A program made the translations under genes and the position numbers. Of a DNA stretch of 64,000 nucleotides, positions 9,375 to 21,898 are shown piece by piece. The stretch spans positions 1 to 64,000 of the forward strand of contig NZ_VFAC01000017.1 in NCBI RefSeq assembly GCF_007644105.1. Direction: 5' to 3'. The notes below the pieces were generated by a model. It made no database searches and was not told the origin of the DNA. It worked only from the letters and a program-made list of their open reading frames with translations. The stretch's first letter is position 1; every line of letters starts with the position of its first letter. Source of the stretch: Elioraea rosea (GTDB lineage: Bacteria > Pseudomonadota > Alphaproteobacteria > Acetobacterales > Acetobacteraceae).

Positions 9375-10922
9375 TCACTCCCACTCGATCGTGCCGGGGG
9401 GCTTGGAGGTGATGTCGTAGGTCACGCGGTTGATGCCGCGCACCTCGTTCACGATGCGGTTCGCCACACGCATCAGGAACGCCATGTCGAACGGATAGAC
9501 ATCCGCCGTCATGCCGTCGGTGCTCGTCACCGCGCGCAGCGCGCAGGCCTGGTCGTAGGTCCGGCCATCGCCCATCACGCCGACGGTGCGCACGGGCAGA
9601 AGCACGGCGAAAGCCTGCCAGATCGCGTCGTAGAGACCGGCTGCGCGGATCTCCTCGAGGAAGATCGCATCCGCCTTCTGCAGGAGTCTCACCTTCTCCG
9701 CCGTCACCTCGCCGGGGATGCGGATGGCAAGGCCCGGCCCCGGGAACGGGTGGCGGCCGACGATCGCGTCAGGGATTCCGAGCTCGCGGCCGAGCGCGCG
9801 CACCTCGTCCTTGAACAGCTCGCGCAGGGGCTCGACGAGGCCCATGCGCATCCGTTGCGGCAACCCACCGACATTGTGGTGGCTCTTGATCGTCACGCTC
9901 GGCCCACCCGTGAAGCTCACGCTCTCGATCACGTCGGGGTAGAGCGTGCCCTGCGCGAGGAAATCGGCGCCGCCGATCTTCGCCGCCTCCTCCTCGAACA
10001 CCTCGACGAAGAGGCGCCCGATCGTCTTCCGCTTCGCCTCAGGGTCGGTCACGCCGGCGAGCTGGCCGAGAAAGAGATCGGAGGCGTCGCGGTGGACGAG
10101 CCTGATGTTGAACCGGTCACGGAACGTCTCGGCCACCTGCTCGGCCTCGCCCGCGCGCAGCAGACCATGGTCGACGAAGATGCAGGTGAGCTGGTCGCCG
10201 ATCGCCTCGTGGATCAGCACTGCGGCGACGGAGGAATCGACGCCGCCGGAGAGCCCACAGATCACGCGGCCTTCGCCCACCTGGCGGCGGATCTTCTCGA
10301 TCTCGGCCTGGCGGAACCCGGCCATCGTCCAGTCGCCGGTGCAGCCGGCGATGCCATGGGTGAAGTTGCGCAGGAGCTGCGCACCATGCGGCGTGTGCAC
10401 CACCTCGGGGTGGAACTGGACTCCGTAGAAGCGACGCGTGTCGTCGGCGGTCACGGCATAGGGCGCGCCCTCGCTGACGCCGACCGTACGGAAGCCTGGC
10501 GCGAGCCGCGTCACCCTGTCGCCGTGGCTCATCCATACCTGCTCGCGCGCGCCCTTGGCCCATACCCCCTGGGTCAGCGCGCATTCGTCGGTCACGTCGA
10601 CGAAGGCGCGGCCGAACTCCCGATGGTCGGAGCCCTGCACCTCTCCGCCGAGCTGGGCCATCATCGTCTGCTGGCCGTAGCAGATGCCGAGCACCGGCAC
10701 GTCGAGCTCGAAGGCGATGGCCGGCGCGCGGGGGGAAGTTCCCTCGGTCACCGAGGCCGGACCGCCCGAGAGGATGATCGCCCGGGGGGCGAAATCGGCG
10801 ATGCGCTGGGGGTCTGCGGAGAAGGGCCAGATCTCGCAGTAGACACCGCTCTCGCGCACGCGGCGGGCGATGAGCTGGGTGACCTGGCTGCCGAAGTCGA
10901 GGATGAGGATTCGGTCCGTCAT
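9375..10922 (-). CDS. guaA: GMP synthase (glutamine-hydrolysing)
   Basis: A 515-residue two-domain enzyme converting XMP, ATP and glutamine to GMP. The class I amidotransferase domain has GICYGQQ (nucleophile Cys) and [11 protein letters not shown]. The ATP-pyrophosphatase domain has [10 protein letters not shown] and the C-terminal dimerisation domain ends [11 protein letters not shown]. The length is standard. It lies 61 bp after a GNAT gene at the end of a minus-strand cluster that begins with guaB, so both steps from IMP to GMP may be transcribed together. Confidence 0.98.
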   Translation of the reverse strand: MTDRILILDFGSQVTQLIARRVRESGVYCEIWPFSADPQRIADFAPRAIILSGGPASVTEGTSPRAPAIAFELDVPVLGICYGQQTMMAQLGGEVQGSDHREFGRAFVDVTDECALTQGVWAKGAREQVWMSHGDRVTRLAPGFRTVGVSEGAPYAVTADDTRRFYGVQFHPEVVHTPHGAQLLRNFTHGIAGCTGDWTMAGFRQAEIEKIRRQVGEGRVICGLSGGVDSSVAAVLIHEAIGDQLTCIFVDHGLLRAGEAEQVAETFRDRFNIRLVHRDASDLFLGQLAGVTDPEAKRKTIGRLFVEVFEEEAAKIGGADFLAQGTLYPDVIESVSFTGGPSVTIKSHHNVGGLPQRMRMGLVEPLRELFKDEVRALGRELGIPDAIVGRHPFPGPGLAIRIPGEVTAEKVRLLQKADAIFLEEIRAAGLYDAIWQAFAVLLPVRTVGVMGDGRTYDQACALRAVTSTDGMTADVYPFDMAFLMRVANRIVNEVRGINRVTYDITSKPPGTIEWE

Positions 10923-10983
10923 GGCGGACTGATACAGAAACGCGCGGAAAAGGGAAGGCGCACCGCGGCGGGTGAGGGTCGCG

Positions 10984-11559
10984 CTACTGGTCGGCCGTCG
11001 GCGCGGTGGCGGCGAGCAGCACGGTGATGGGCTCCCACAGAAGGCCGAGTTGGATGACGGGCTCGCCGGCGAAGCGGATGGTCTGCTCGGCCACGGGCCG
11101 GCCGCCGAGATGCTGGTAGAACCAGCGCGAGGGGTTGTCCTTCAGCACCCAGAGCATGACCGAGCGGCAGCCGATCGCGTTGAGGTGGGCAGCGAGCGCC
11201 CGCATGAGACGCCGGCCGACGCCACGCTCCCGCCAGTCCTCGAGGAGGTATAGCGTCTCGATCTCGCCTGCCTCGCGCACGCCAGAGCGCGCGCGCCCGC
11301 CGGAGGCGAAGCCCACCACCCGGGGCGCGCCGGTCTCGCCATCGGGCGAATCCGGGCCGGTGGCGACGGCGACGAACACCGCATGGCCCGCGACGGGATA
11401 GGCGAGCAGCCGTCGCCACTGCGCGGCGTGGCGGGAGGACGACATCTCGGCCAGGTAGCGCTCGGGCAGAATTCCCGCGTAGCTCGACTGCCACACCGCC
11501 ACATGCGCCTCGCCGATCGCATCAGCGTCGCCCGGGCGCGCGCGGCGGATCGCGATCAC
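10984..11559 (-). CDS. GNAT-family N-acetyltransferase
   Basis: A 191-residue GNAT protein. The acetyl-CoA binding motif is in [14 protein letters not shown] (Q/R-x-x-G-x-G/A pattern), preceded by beta strand [12 protein letters not shown]. The substrate is unknown. It starts with GTG, overlapping the rsmB stop as GTGA, so it is translationally coupled. Its position between rsmB and guaA suggests co-expression with ribosome and nucleotide housekeeping genes. That is context only, not proof of function. Confidence 0.88.
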   Translation of the reverse strand: MIAIRRARPGDADAIGEAHVAVWQSSYAGILPERYLAEMSSSRHAAQWRRLLAYPVAGHAVFVAVATGPDSPDGETGAPRVVGFASGGRARSGVREAGEIETLYLLEDWRERGVGRRLMRALAAHLNAIGCRSVMLWVLKDNPSRWFYQHLGGRPVAEQTIRFAGEPVIQLGLLWEPITVLLAATAPTADQ

Positions 11560-12887
11560 GCGGCACCACCATCGGCGGGCGGAGGCGCGCCGCTGCTGCG
11601 GCGCAGCACGGCAGCGAAGAAGCCATCGGTTCCGTGGCGGGCGGGCGTCAGCGACAGGAAGTTGCCATCGCAGGGCGGAACGCCGTCAGCGACCGTTTTC
11701 CAGGCCTCCTCCAACGGCACGACGCCGAAGCCTCCGTTGCGCCCGCAGAACGCCATCACCTGCGCCTCATTCTCCTCCGACAGTAAAGAACAGGTAGCAT
11801 AGACCAGCAACCCGCCCGGTTTCACCAACCGTGATGCGCGATCGATGATCGCGGCCTGCTTCGCCACGAGTTCCGAGAGATCCTCCTCGCGTAACCTCGT
11901 TCGCGCGTCGGGGTTGCGACGCCACGTTCCGGTTCCGGTGCAGGGCGCATCGACGAGCACACGATCGAACGCCTCGGCGGATCGTTTCGTCCATCGCTCG
12001 CCCGGCCCGAGCAGGCGACGCTCGACGTTGCCAACGCCCGCGCGGCGCAACCGTTTCACGGCAGCATCGAGACGCTGCGCGCTGACATCGCAGGCGACAA
12101 GCCGGCCACGGTTTCCCATCGTCGCCGCGAGCGCGAGCGTCTTGCCCGCAGCACCGGCGCAATAATCGACGACGCGCATGCCAGGCCGCGCATCGACGAG
12201 AAGCGCGATGAGCTGGCTTCCCTCGTCCTGGATCTCCACGATGCCGTCGCGGAACGCAGCCGTCGCGGTGACAGGCCTGCGGCCCTCGAGCCTGAGCCCC
12301 CAGGGCGAGAAGCGCGTCGGCTCGGCCTCGATGCCTTCCGCGGCAAGGGCGGCGCGGGCCTCCTCGCGCGTGGACTTGAGAAGGTTGGCGCGAAGATCGG
12401 TCGGCGCCGGGGCGTCCATCGCCGCCATCTCGGCTTCGAGCGCCGCGCCGAAGCGCGCCTCGAGGCGCGGCAGAAGCCAGGACGGAACCCCGAAGCGCAC
12501 CTCCGCCGGCATCGCAGCGTCGCGCCCGAGCTCTGCCAACGCGTGCAGCGCCCGCCGCTCTGCGTCGGCGAGCGGCGAGGGCCCGTGCTGCGCCCCGGAG
12601 AAGAGGCCGGCGATGGCGTCCGCGCCCGTGCCTTCGGCAACGAGCTGGGCGAGCATCAGGGTGCGCGACGTGATCGGTGCGCGGACGCGCTTGAGCGCCC
12701 AGGCGAGCCTCGCCTCGTTGCGCAGCATCGCCCAATGCCGGTCTGCGATCGCACGCCGATCGCCACCGCCGATGTAGCGGCGCGCCCGGAAATAGGAGTT
12801 GGCGACGGAATCGGCTGGCGCGCGCGGCGCCGCGGCCGTCGCCTCGAGCAGGTCGATCCCCGCCTGGACGCGGGCAGGCGGCGTCAC
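11556..12887 (-). CDS. rsmB: RsmB/NOP-family rRNA (cytosine-C5) methyltransferase
   Basis: A 443-residue protein. I start it at GTG 12887, whose GTGA overlaps the stop of the upstream HAD gene; the longer open frame reads back through that gene. It has an N-terminal NusB-like RNA-binding helical domain (about residues 1-140). The Rossmann SAM domain carries DYCAGAAGKTLALAA and the two catalytic cysteines are in DAPCTGTGTWRRNPD and YATCSLLSEENE. The family methylates C967 of 16S rRNA, or a related position, at C5. Confidence 0.9.
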   Translation of the reverse strand: MTPPARVQAGIDLLEATAAAPRAPADSVANSYFRARRYIGGGDRRAIADRHWAMLRNEARLAWALKRVRAPITSRTLMLAQLVAEGTGADAIAGLFSGAQHGPSPLADAERRALHALAELGRDAAMPAEVRFGVPSWLLPRLEARFGAALEAEMAAMDAPAPTDLRANLLKSTREEARAALAAEGIEAEPTRFSPWGLRLEGRRPVTATAAFRDGIVEIQDEGSQLIALLVDARPGMRVVDYCAGAAGKTLALAATMGNRGRLVACDVSAQRLDAAVKRLRRAGVGNVERRLLGPGERWTKRSAEAFDRVLVDAPCTGTGTWRRNPDARTRLREEDLSELVAKQAAIIDRASRLVKPGGLLVYATCSLLSEENEAQVMAFCGRNGGFGVVPLEEAWKTVADGVPPCDGNFLSLTPARHGTDGFFAAVLRRSSGAPPPADGGAA

Positions 12888-13582
12888 GTCGCCTCCGGCC
12901 CGCCGCCAAGGACAAGGCTTGGGATGGCGGAGAGATCGTCCATCACCGTGGCGACCGAGGAGAGCGCGAACTCGGTCGGCTGGTTGATCCGGTTCACCCA
13001 GACGGTGCGGAACCCGTAGGCCCAGGCGGCCTGCGCGTCCCAGGCATTGGAGGAGACGAACATCATCTCCGAGGCGTGGCAGTGGAACGCATCCTCGGCC
13101 ATGCGGTAGACGCGCGGGTCGGGCTTGAACACCCGCACGGCATCGACGGACAGCACCTCGTTCAGGAGATGGCCGAGCCGCGCGGACTTCACGGCGGCGT
13201 CGAGCATGGCGCGGCTGCCGTTCGAGAGGATCGCTGTGGCGATGTCGTTCTCGCGCAGGCGCTGCAGCATCTCCGGCACTTCGTCGAACGGCGGCAGCGC
13301 CCGATAGGCGTCCATCAGCGCCTCGACGAGCGCGCCATCCGCGCCGCCATCCCAGTTCAGCGCGGTGAGAAGCGCATCGCGCGTGATCGCCTCGAAGTCG
13401 CGCCAGTGCTCGGGGCCGGTCAGCGAGCACACCCAGGAATACTCGAGCTGCTTCTGCCGCCAGAGCGCGCTCGCCCTCTCCCAGCCCGCGCCGAGCTTCC
13501 GTGCGTGCCCCGCCATCGCGGCGTGGACGTCGAACAGCGTGCCGTAGGCGTCGAAGACGACGACGCGCGGCGGGGTGGTCAC
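12884..13582 (-). CDS. Haloacid dehalogenase, type II (HAD superfamily)
   Basis: A 232-residue protein starting at GTG 13582. HAD motif I is FDAYGTLFD, with the YGTLFD form typical of (S)-2-haloacid dehalogenases. Motif II is SNGS, motif III is KPDPRVY, and motif IV is SSNAWD, again type II. Members hydrolyse L-2-haloacids with inversion, but many chromosomal homologues have unknown substrates. It starts 10 bp after the guaB stop and couples to rsmB by GTGA overlap. The location in a purine and rRNA cluster makes xenobiotic dehalogenation less obvious as the natural role. Confidence 0.87.
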   Translation of the reverse strand: MTTPPRVVVFDAYGTLFDVHAAMAGHARKLGAGWERASALWRQKQLEYSWVCSLTGPEHWRDFEAITRDALLTALNWDGGADGALVEALMDAYRALPPFDEVPEMLQRLRENDIATAILSNGSRAMLDAAVKSARLGHLLNEVLSVDAVRVFKPDPRVYRMAEDAFHCHASEMMFVSSNAWDAQAAWAYGFRTVWVNRINQPTEFALSSVATVMDDLSAIPSLVLGGGPEAT

Positions 13583-13592
13583 GGCATGCCGA

Positions 13593-15975
<2,383 letters not shown>

Positions 15976-15978
15976 CGC

Positions 15979-17085
15979 TCAGGCGTTCGGGCGGAGCGCG
16001 AAGCCGCGCTGGCCGTAGGCCCGGGCGAAACTGGGCCTGCGCCGCGCCTCCCCCCTGTCAGACCGCATGAGCCGGAGCAGGATGCCCTCGCGCAGGCCCC
16101 TGTCGGCCACCACGATGGAGTCCACCGGCCAGAGACGCCGGATCGCCGAGAAGACAGCGCAGCCGGGCAGAACGAAGTCGACGCGCTGGGGGCCGATGCA
16201 CGGGTGCTGGACGAGCCCCTCGCGGCCCATCGCCCGGATGCGCCCGAGCGCCATGTCGGCCCGCTCGCCGGCGAGAATCTGCCCGTCGATCATCGCGCGG
16301 CTGTAGCGCTCGAGGCCGAGCGAGACGCCCGCGAGGGTCGTTACCGTCCCGGAGGTGCCGACGAGCCGCACCGCGCCGCGGGCCACCTCGGCAGAGATGC
16401 AGTGCACGGCATCGAACGGAAGCAGGGCCGCCATCGCCTCCATGGTCATCGCCTGGAAGCCTTCGGCGGTGAAGGCCGCAGGCCCCCAGCGTTCCGACAG
16501 GGTGACGACGCCGAGCGGGATGGAGGCATAGCCGATGAGGGCGATGTCGCCTTCGGGGCTGATGCGAAGCCAGGCAAGCTCGGTCGACCCGCCTCCGATG
16601 TCGAAGAGCAGGGCCCGCTGCTCCGGCCCCGCGATAAGCGCGGCACAGCTCTCGACGGCAAGCTCGGCCTCCTCGCGCGGGCCGATCACCTCGAAGGCAA
16701 GCCCCGTCGCCTCCTGCACGCGGGCGAGGAAGCCCGGGCCGTTCACCGCACGCCGGCACGCCTCGGTGGCGACCGCCCGGAGGCGGCGCACCGGCCGGCG
16801 CTCGAGCTTGTCGGCGCAGATGGAAAGGGCGGCGACCGCCCTGTCCATCGCCTCGGCCGAGAGGGCACCGGTGGTCGCGAGCCCCTCGCCGAGCCTGACG
16901 ATGCGCGAGAAGCTGTCGAGCACCCGGAACCCGTGCGGGGTGGGCGCTGCGACAAGAAGGCGGCAATTGTTGGTGCCGAGATCGAGCGCCCCGTAAAGCG
17001 GGGGGCCATGATGGTCCGCGAGCAGCGCGCTATGGGGCGCATGGGGCGGCATGGGGCGGTCAGGCACCTTCTGTGACCGGCCCAT
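15979..17085 (-). CDS. ppx: Exopolyphosphatase / guanosine pentaphosphate phosphatase family
   Basis: A 368-residue protein of the Ppx/GppA actin-like ATPase family. Phosphate-1 motif is ALDLGTNNCRLLV, the second phosphate motif is LFDIGGGSTELAW and another loop is VGTSGTVTTLAG. It lacks the extra C-terminal HD domain of long Ppx proteins, so it is the short form seen in many alphaproteobacteria. It hydrolyses polyphosphate and/or pppGpp. ATG 17085 is chosen; GTG 17103 and ATG 17052 are in frame and no start has a clear ribosome site. It is followed at once by rlmE. Confidence 0.88.
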   Translation of the reverse strand: MGRSQKVPDRPMPPHAPHSALLADHHGPPLYGALDLGTNNCRLLVAAPTPHGFRVLDSFSRIVRLGEGLATTGALSAEAMDRAVAALSICADKLERRPVRRLRAVATEACRRAVNGPGFLARVQEATGLAFEVIGPREEAELAVESCAALIAGPEQRALLFDIGGGSTELAWLRISPEGDIALIGYASIPLGVVTLSERWGPAAFTAEGFQAMTMEAMAALLPFDAVHCISAEVARGAVRLVGTSGTVTTLAGVSLGLERYSRAMIDGQILAGERADMALGRIRAMGREGLVQHPCIGPQRVDFVLPGCAVFSAIRRLWPVDSIVVADRGLREGILLRLMRSDRGEARRRPSFARAYGQRGFALRPNA

Positions 17086-17227
17086 GATCAGGCCGTTGCG
17101 CACTGCTCTGCAAGGCCTGTCGGTGACCGAGGCGGCTGGGGCGCCGACCCGGCGGTTGCCCCCCGCCCCCGCCCTGTGCTATCGGCCGCGCCTCCGGCAG
17201 GTGGTTCGCGAGGGCCACGCGCGGGAT

Positions 17228-17301
17228 TGGGGGATAGTTTAGCGGTAGAACTCCCGGCTCTGAACCGGGCAGCCTTGGTTCGAATCCAGGTCCCCCAGCC
17301 A
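17228..17301 (+). tRNA. tRNA-Gln (anticodon CTG)
   Basis: A 74-nt cloverleaf with encoded CCA. Acceptor TGGGGGA pairs with TCCCCCA. The anticodon stem CCCGG/CCGGG holds loop CTCTGAA, with anticodon CTG at 17260-17262. The T arm has the invariant GGTTCGAATCC. A U1-A72 acceptor end is usual for glutamine tRNA. It stands alone between ppx (divergent) and a small membrane protein gene. Confidence 0.96.
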
Positions 17302-17423
17302 CCGCCAGTGCCGGACATAGCCGGGAACACGCGCCGCCAAGTGCCATTTCCGGCCCAGATCTGCCATGCTCGTTCCCGTGTCGTGCCGGCAGATCGGGGG
17401 GCGTGATGGTGGAGGGTGGCAGC

Positions 17424-17951
17424 ATGGAAACGCCATCCGGCGCGCGCAGCGTGCGGGACCGTGCACGGTCGGAGCTGCGAAGCTACCTCCTCCTGTCGGC
17501 CTACCTGTTCATCTGCTTCGTCTCGATTCTCGGCTATCGCGCCGCCGTGCTCGCCGAGCACGGCCTGCATTTCGCCCCGCTCGGCATCGCCGCGGTCAAG
17601 GCGCTCGTGCTCGCCAAGTTCATCCTGCTCGGCCACATGCTTCGCCTCGGTGCGACCCCGCGAACGTGGCCGCTCGCGATCATCGTGCTCTACCGCTCGG
17701 GCCTGTTCCTGCTGCTTCTGCTCGCCCTCAGCGTCGTCGAGGAGGTGATCCGCGGCGCCTTGGACGGCCTCGGCCCGGCCATGGCGCTGCGCGAGGCCAC
17801 CACCAACCGGGGGTGGGAACTCGCCGCGACCGTCATTCTTCTCTGGCTGATCCTGCTTCCCTATTTCGGCATCAGCGGGATCCGCGAACGCCTCGGCGAG
17901 CCAGGCTGGCGGCGACTCGTCGCCGCCGACCATCCGGGCCCGCCCGCCTGA
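17424..17951 (+). CDS. Small four-helix membrane protein, function unknown
   Basis: A 175-residue protein with about four hydrophobic segments (SYLLLSAYLFICFVSILGY; FAPLGIAAVKALVLAKFILL; LAIIVLYRSGLFLLLLLALS; ELAATVILLWLILLPYFGI). ATG 17424 is preceded by GGAGGG at 8 bp, better than GTG 17403 or ATG 17406. I do not recognise a named family. A conserved basic cytosolic start (RDRARSELR) and a Lys within the second helix are visible. It is convergent with the alcohol dehydrogenase, 6 bp away. Confidence 0.72.
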   Translation: METPSGARSVRDRARSELRSYLLLSAYLFICFVSILGYRAAVLAEHGLHFAPLGIAAVKALVLAKFILLGHMLRLGATPRTWPLAIIVLYRSGLFLLLLLALSVVEEVIRGALDGLGPAMALREATTNRGWELAATVILLWLILLPYFGISGIRERLGEPGWRRLVAADHPGPPA

Positions 17952-17957
17952 GCCGCC

Positions 17958-19031
17958 TCAGGGGGTGATCGCGACCTTGAACACCCCGTCGCGCTGGTTG
18001 GCGAAGAGCTCGTAAGCCTCCTCGATTTGGTCGAGCCCGTACCGATGGGTGACCATCGCGCCGAGATCGACGCGGCCCGAGGCGATCACGGACATCAGCC
18101 GCCGCATCCTCTCCTTGCCGCCCGGGCAGAGGCTGGTCACGATCCGGTGGTCGCCGAGGCCGGCGGCGAAGGCATCGAGCGGGATGCGCAGGTCCGACGA
18201 GTAGACGCCGAGGCTCGACAGCGTGCCGCCGGGGCGAAGGACGCGAAGGCAGGCCTCGAAGGTCGCCTGGGTGCCGAGCGCCTCGATCGCGACATCGACG
18301 CCGCGCCCGTCCGTCAGCTCCATGATCGCCTTCACTGGGTCGGCCTTCGAGAAATCGACCACCTGGTCGGCCCCGAGCTTCCGGGCCATGGCCAGCCGCT
18401 CGGGAAGGCGGTCCACCGCGATGATGGTCGTCGCGCCGAGCAGCTTGGCTCCTGCCGTTGCGCAGAGGCCGATGGGGCCTTGGGCGAACACCGCAACCGT
18501 ATCGCCGATGCCGATGCCGCCGCTCTCGGCGCCGGCGAAGCCGGTCGACATGATGTCGGGGCACATCAGAACCTGCTCGTCGGTGAGCTGGTCGGGAACC
18601 GGGGCGAGGTTGCCCGCGGCATCGGGCACCAGCACGTACTCGGCCTGGCAACCATCGATCGTGTTGCCGAAGCGCCACCCGCCCATCGGCTTCCAGCCAT
18701 GCCGCGTGCCCGCGCCATCCTGGGCGCAGCGGCCGCACTGGCAGGCATTCGAGGTGAAGCCCGGCGTGATCGCGCCGGCGATCACGCGCTCGCCCTCGCG
18801 GTAGCCCTTCACGGCCGAGCCGAGCTTCTCGATCACGCCGACCGGCTCGTGGCCGATCGTCAGCCCCTTCTCCACCGGATACTCGCCCTTGAGGATGTGC
18901 ACATCGGTGCCGCAGATCGTGGTCGTCGTGATGCGGATCAGCGCATCGAGCGGGCCGACATCGGGAATCGGTTTCTCATCGAGAACGATACGGCCCTTCT
19001 CGGCGAAGATCGCGGCCTTCATCTTCGGCAT
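17958..19031 (-). CDS. Zinc-type medium-chain alcohol dehydrogenase
   Basis: A 357-residue MDR enzyme with GGAGGAG upstream of ATG 19031. Catalytic zinc ligands appear as Cys40 (ICGTDVH) and His61-Glu62 (GHEP). The NAD(P) site is around VFAQGPIGLCA. The segment CPDIMSTGFAGAE resembles secondary alcohol dehydrogenases of the isopropanol type. The structural-zinc lobe is incomplete: only Cys97, Cys99 and Cys102 are present and the fourth Cys is missing. The substrate is probably a secondary or short alcohol, but this is not resolved. Confidence 0.88.
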   Translation of the reverse strand: MPKMKAAIFAEKGRIVLDEKPIPDVGPLDALIRITTTTICGTDVHILKGEYPVEKGLTIGHEPVGVIEKLGSAVKGYREGERVIAGAITPGFTSNACQCGRCAQDGAGTRHGWKPMGGWRFGNTIDGCQAEYVLVPDAAGNLAPVPDQLTDEQVLMCPDIMSTGFAGAESGGIGIGDTVAVFAQGPIGLCATAGAKLLGATTIIAVDRLPERLAMARKLGADQVVDFSKADPVKAIMELTDGRGVDVAIEALGTQATFEACLRVLRPGGTLSSLGVYSSDLRIPLDAFAAGLGDHRIVTSLCPGGKERMRRLMSVIASGRVDLGAMVTHRYGLDQIEEAYELFANQRDGVFKVAITP

Positions 19032-19126
19032 GGGTGTCTCCTCCCGGCTTTGCAGCGTGAGGCCGGTATCGCATGCCAGCCGACAGGGTTTCTTGATCGA
19101 GGGCAAATCGACCGCCCAGGCAACGA

Positions 19127-20410
19127 TCACCCGTCGCGCGGAAGCCCGCCCGATGCACGCGCCCTGCCGCACACCGCCGCGGCGAGATCGCGGACCCTTG
19201 CCTTCTCCTCCTCGAGCCGCATCGCCGCCTCGGCATGCGCCAGCGCATGTGCCGAGGAGCGTGCCGCCGCCTCGGCGAAGCCCTCGCACCGCGTCGCGGC
19301 GAGCGCGCCGAGCCCCTTCTGAAGCCTGACCTGCACCTCGACATGCGTTGCGCCGTCGCGCGCGATGGGCGCGAAAACGTCGTCGAACAGGTCCTCGAGC
19401 CTCAACGTGGCGAGCCGGACACGCGGGCATCGCGGCGCCTCGTCGCGCCGTTCGGCGCGGCCCTCGCCCCAGCCGGAGAGAAGCCGCACGCCGCGGCCGA
19501 TCACGTCGATCGCCGTGCCGGGATCGTTCACGGCGGGCGACAGCGCCCGCGAGGCGATCTCGGCGAGGACGCAGAGGCCGAAGCGGGGGTCCTGCTCGAA
19601 GGTACGATTGGGGCCTATGGCGAAGGCGGCGCGCACCGTCTCCTCGAGCGCCTGCGCATCCGCACCCTGCACCGCGGCGAGCGGCTTCAGCGCATCGACG
19701 AACTTTCCCGGCGCGGCCAGAACATAGATCGTCGCGTCATGCTCCTTCGCGCAGGCCTCCAGCGCCCCCATGTCGATGTGCTGCACGTACCCGATCGGCC
19801 CGTGCAACCGCTCGGCATCGTCAGGGACCGCCTCGAGCGGTGCCGCGCCGAGATTGGGGTGTTCCAGCCACCTGTCGAGCGCCTCCCGGGTCGTCGTCTC
19901 GACGAGGCCGATCGTTTCGACGACTCGCCCGAAGCCCGCGAGATAGTCCACCCAGCGCAGCAGCGTCACCGCGACGAGAAGGATCAGCAGGATGGTGAAG
20001 ACGAGCAGGATCGCCCGCCCCTGCGACCCGTAGAGCCCCGTGCCGAGCGCGATGATGCCGACGAGGCTGTAGAGGAACGCGCCGACGAAGGTGCCGACGA
20101 CGTTCTTGCTCGTCGTGTCGTCCATCAACAGCTTCGTCGCGCGCGGCGTGACGGAATTCGTCGCCGCGCCGTAGGCCGAGACGATCGTCGACAGCGAGAA
20201 CACCGCGACAGCGAGCATGCTGTTCGCGAGCAGGTTCAGGATGTCGTCGATGACGCTCGCGCCGATCTTCGTCGTCATGCTGTCGGGCACGAAGGGGGCC
20301 AGCACGATGCCCGAGACCGCGGCCACGATGCCGGCCAGGCTGAACAGCGCCGCGCGGAACCAGAACTGCCGCGATACGACGATCGCGAGCCACTGCCAGC
20401 GCGCGAGCAT
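19127..20410 (-). CDS. DUF2254 membrane protein
   Basis: A 427-residue protein. Four N-terminal hydrophobic segments (to about residue 165) are followed by a soluble C-terminal half. The conserved block GLCVLAEIASRALSPAVNDPGTA is typical of DUF2254, whose function is unknown. ATG 20410 is chosen; a GTG directly before it is in frame. It starts 9 bp after the stop of the COG4091 gene and should be co-transcribed with it. Confidence 0.85.
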   Translation of the reverse strand: MLARWQWLAIVVSRQFWFRAALFSLAGIVAAVSGIVLAPFVPDSMTTKIGASVIDDILNLLANSMLAVAVFSLSTIVSAYGAATNSVTPRATKLLMDDTTSKNVVGTFVGAFLYSLVGIIALGTGLYGSQGRAILLVFTILLILLVAVTLLRWVDYLAGFGRVVETIGLVETTTREALDRWLEHPNLGAAPLEAVPDDAERLHGPIGYVQHIDMGALEACAKEHDATIYVLAAPGKFVDALKPLAAVQGADAQALEETVRAAFAIGPNRTFEQDPRFGLCVLAEIASRALSPAVNDPGTAIDVIGRGVRLLSGWGEGRAERRDEAPRCPRVRLATLRLEDLFDDVFAPIARDGATHVEVQVRLQKGLGALAATRCEGFAEAAARSSAHALAHAEAAMRLEEEKARVRDLAAAVCGRARASGGLPRDG

Positions 20411-20419
20411 CACCCCGGC

Positions 20420-21769
20420 TCAGGCAGCGGCGCGCTCGCCCGCGCGCGCCTCCATGGCGCGACGATAGCGGGTCGCCTCGTCGTCCTTGGCGCGCACGTC
20501 CGCCCAGCCGACGACCGCGCCCGCGGCGACCGGCCGCGTCAGCGCCACGCCATGCGCGAGCCCGATCGGCAGACCACCCAGGGACAGTGATCGCGCGGCC
20601 GGAACGACCTTGCCCCAGACCGTCGAGCCGCCCTCGCCATCCAGCATCTCGCCAGGAAAAAGGTTGCGCTTGGCGACCGCGACGACATCGGCACGCCAGG
20701 CCTCCGGCGCTCCGGTCGCCTCGCCGCGCAGGGCAGCGGAGGCGACGGAGATGCCGAGCTCGAGCCCGATGAAGTGATAGGGCCGGTAGAGAGCGCCATA
20801 GCGACCGGAGGGGTCGGTGTGCACGCCGTATTCGGAGAAGCAGCGGCGCACATATTCCGTCTCGCCTTCGAACACGGCATAAACACCCCAGCGCAGGTCG
20901 CGGAACACCCCGTGCCCATCCCGTTCCAGGGACGAGACGACCTCGACCATCCCCTTTGCCGCGAGCACGCCGCCCTCCGACGCGGGGCGCAGGATGAGCG
21001 GCAGGTCATCGACGCCGCAGGGCGGGAAAAGCAAGCCATCCTCCGGCGCATCGAGGCCGGTGGCGTTGGCGATCGCCGCCATCTCGATGCCGCTCTTCGT
21101 ACCGTCGAGGAAGGAATTGAACATCTGCGGGTTCATCCCGCCCGCCGCGGCCGCCTCCGGGCTGAGCCCGTAATGGCCCCACACCGTCTCCGGCGTCGAG
21201 GCATGGTAGATGGGAAGGTACTTCGTCCCCTTTCCGGCAGCGACGACAGGGAACCCCGACGCGCGCAGCGTGTCGACGAGCTCGCACACCAGCGCCGGCT
21301 GGTCGCCATAGGCGAGGCTGTAGACGACGCCTGCCTTCGCCGCCTCGGCGGCGAGCGCGGGGCCGGCCAGCACGTCCGCCTCGACATTGACCATCACGAC
21401 ATGCTTGCCCGCAATGATCGCCGCGCGGGCGTGGGCTATGCCGGCAGACGGATGGCCCGTCGCCTCGATCACCACCTCGAGGCGCGGATCGGCGAGCATG
21501 GCCATCGCATCCTCGGTGAGCCAGGTGGTGCGCCCCGACAGCGCGGCATCGAGCGAGGGCGCGTCGGCGCGGCCCTTTTCCCAGCCGATGCGCGCGAGGT
21601 TGGCCCGCGCGAGGTCAGGCGCGAGGTCGGCGATCGCGGCGACGTGAAGGCCCGGGCTGCGCGGCACCTGGGCGAGGAACATCGAGGCGAACTTGCCGCA
21701 CCCGATGAGCCCGATGCGCACCGGCTTGCCCGACGCCTCGCGGGCGCGCAGCTTGGCGTGAAGGTTCAT
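20420..21769 (-). CDS. Predicted homoserine-dehydrogenase-like oxidoreductase with SAF domain (COG4091)
   Basis: A 449-residue protein with AGGGAGGA before the ATG. The N-terminal Rossmann fold begins [18 protein letters not shown] and a catalytic-type region follows ([12 protein letters not shown]). The C-terminal part (about 350-430) carries the SAF-like domain. These proteins resemble homoserine dehydrogenase but usually occur in sugar-acid or polyol catabolism, and the substrate here is unknown. It is divergent from the formaldehyde dehydrogenase gene, with a 129-bp shared upstream region, and followed by the DUF2254 gene. Confidence 0.85.
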   Translation of the reverse strand: MNLHAKLRAREASGKPVRIGLIGCGKFASMFLAQVPRSPGLHVAAIADLAPDLARANLARIGWEKGRADAPSLDAALSGRTTWLTEDAMAMLADPRLEVVIEATGHPSAGIAHARAAIIAGKHVVMVNVEADVLAGPALAAEAAKAGVVYSLAYGDQPALVCELVDTLRASGFPVVAAGKGTKYLPIYHASTPETVWGHYGLSPEAAAAGGMNPQMFNSFLDGTKSGIEMAAIANATGLDAPEDGLLFPPCGVDDLPLILRPASEGGVLAAKGMVEVVSSLERDGHGVFRDLRWGVYAVFEGETEYVRRCFSEYGVHTDPSGRYGALYRPYHFIGLELGISVASAALRGEATGAPEAWRADVVAVAKRNLFPGEMLDGEGGSTVWGKVVPAARSLSLGGLPIGLAHGVALTRPVAAGAVVGWADVRAKDDEATRYRRAMEARAGERAAA

Positions 21770-21898
21770 CGCAATCCTCCCTTGGCGGTGCTCGGCCCCC
21801 CACCCTATCGTGGTGGCCCGCCCGACGACAGGTCACCCGCCCAGCTCACCCCCCCAGGTCGCCAGCCAGTCAGCCAACAGAGCCGAGGACAGAGACGC

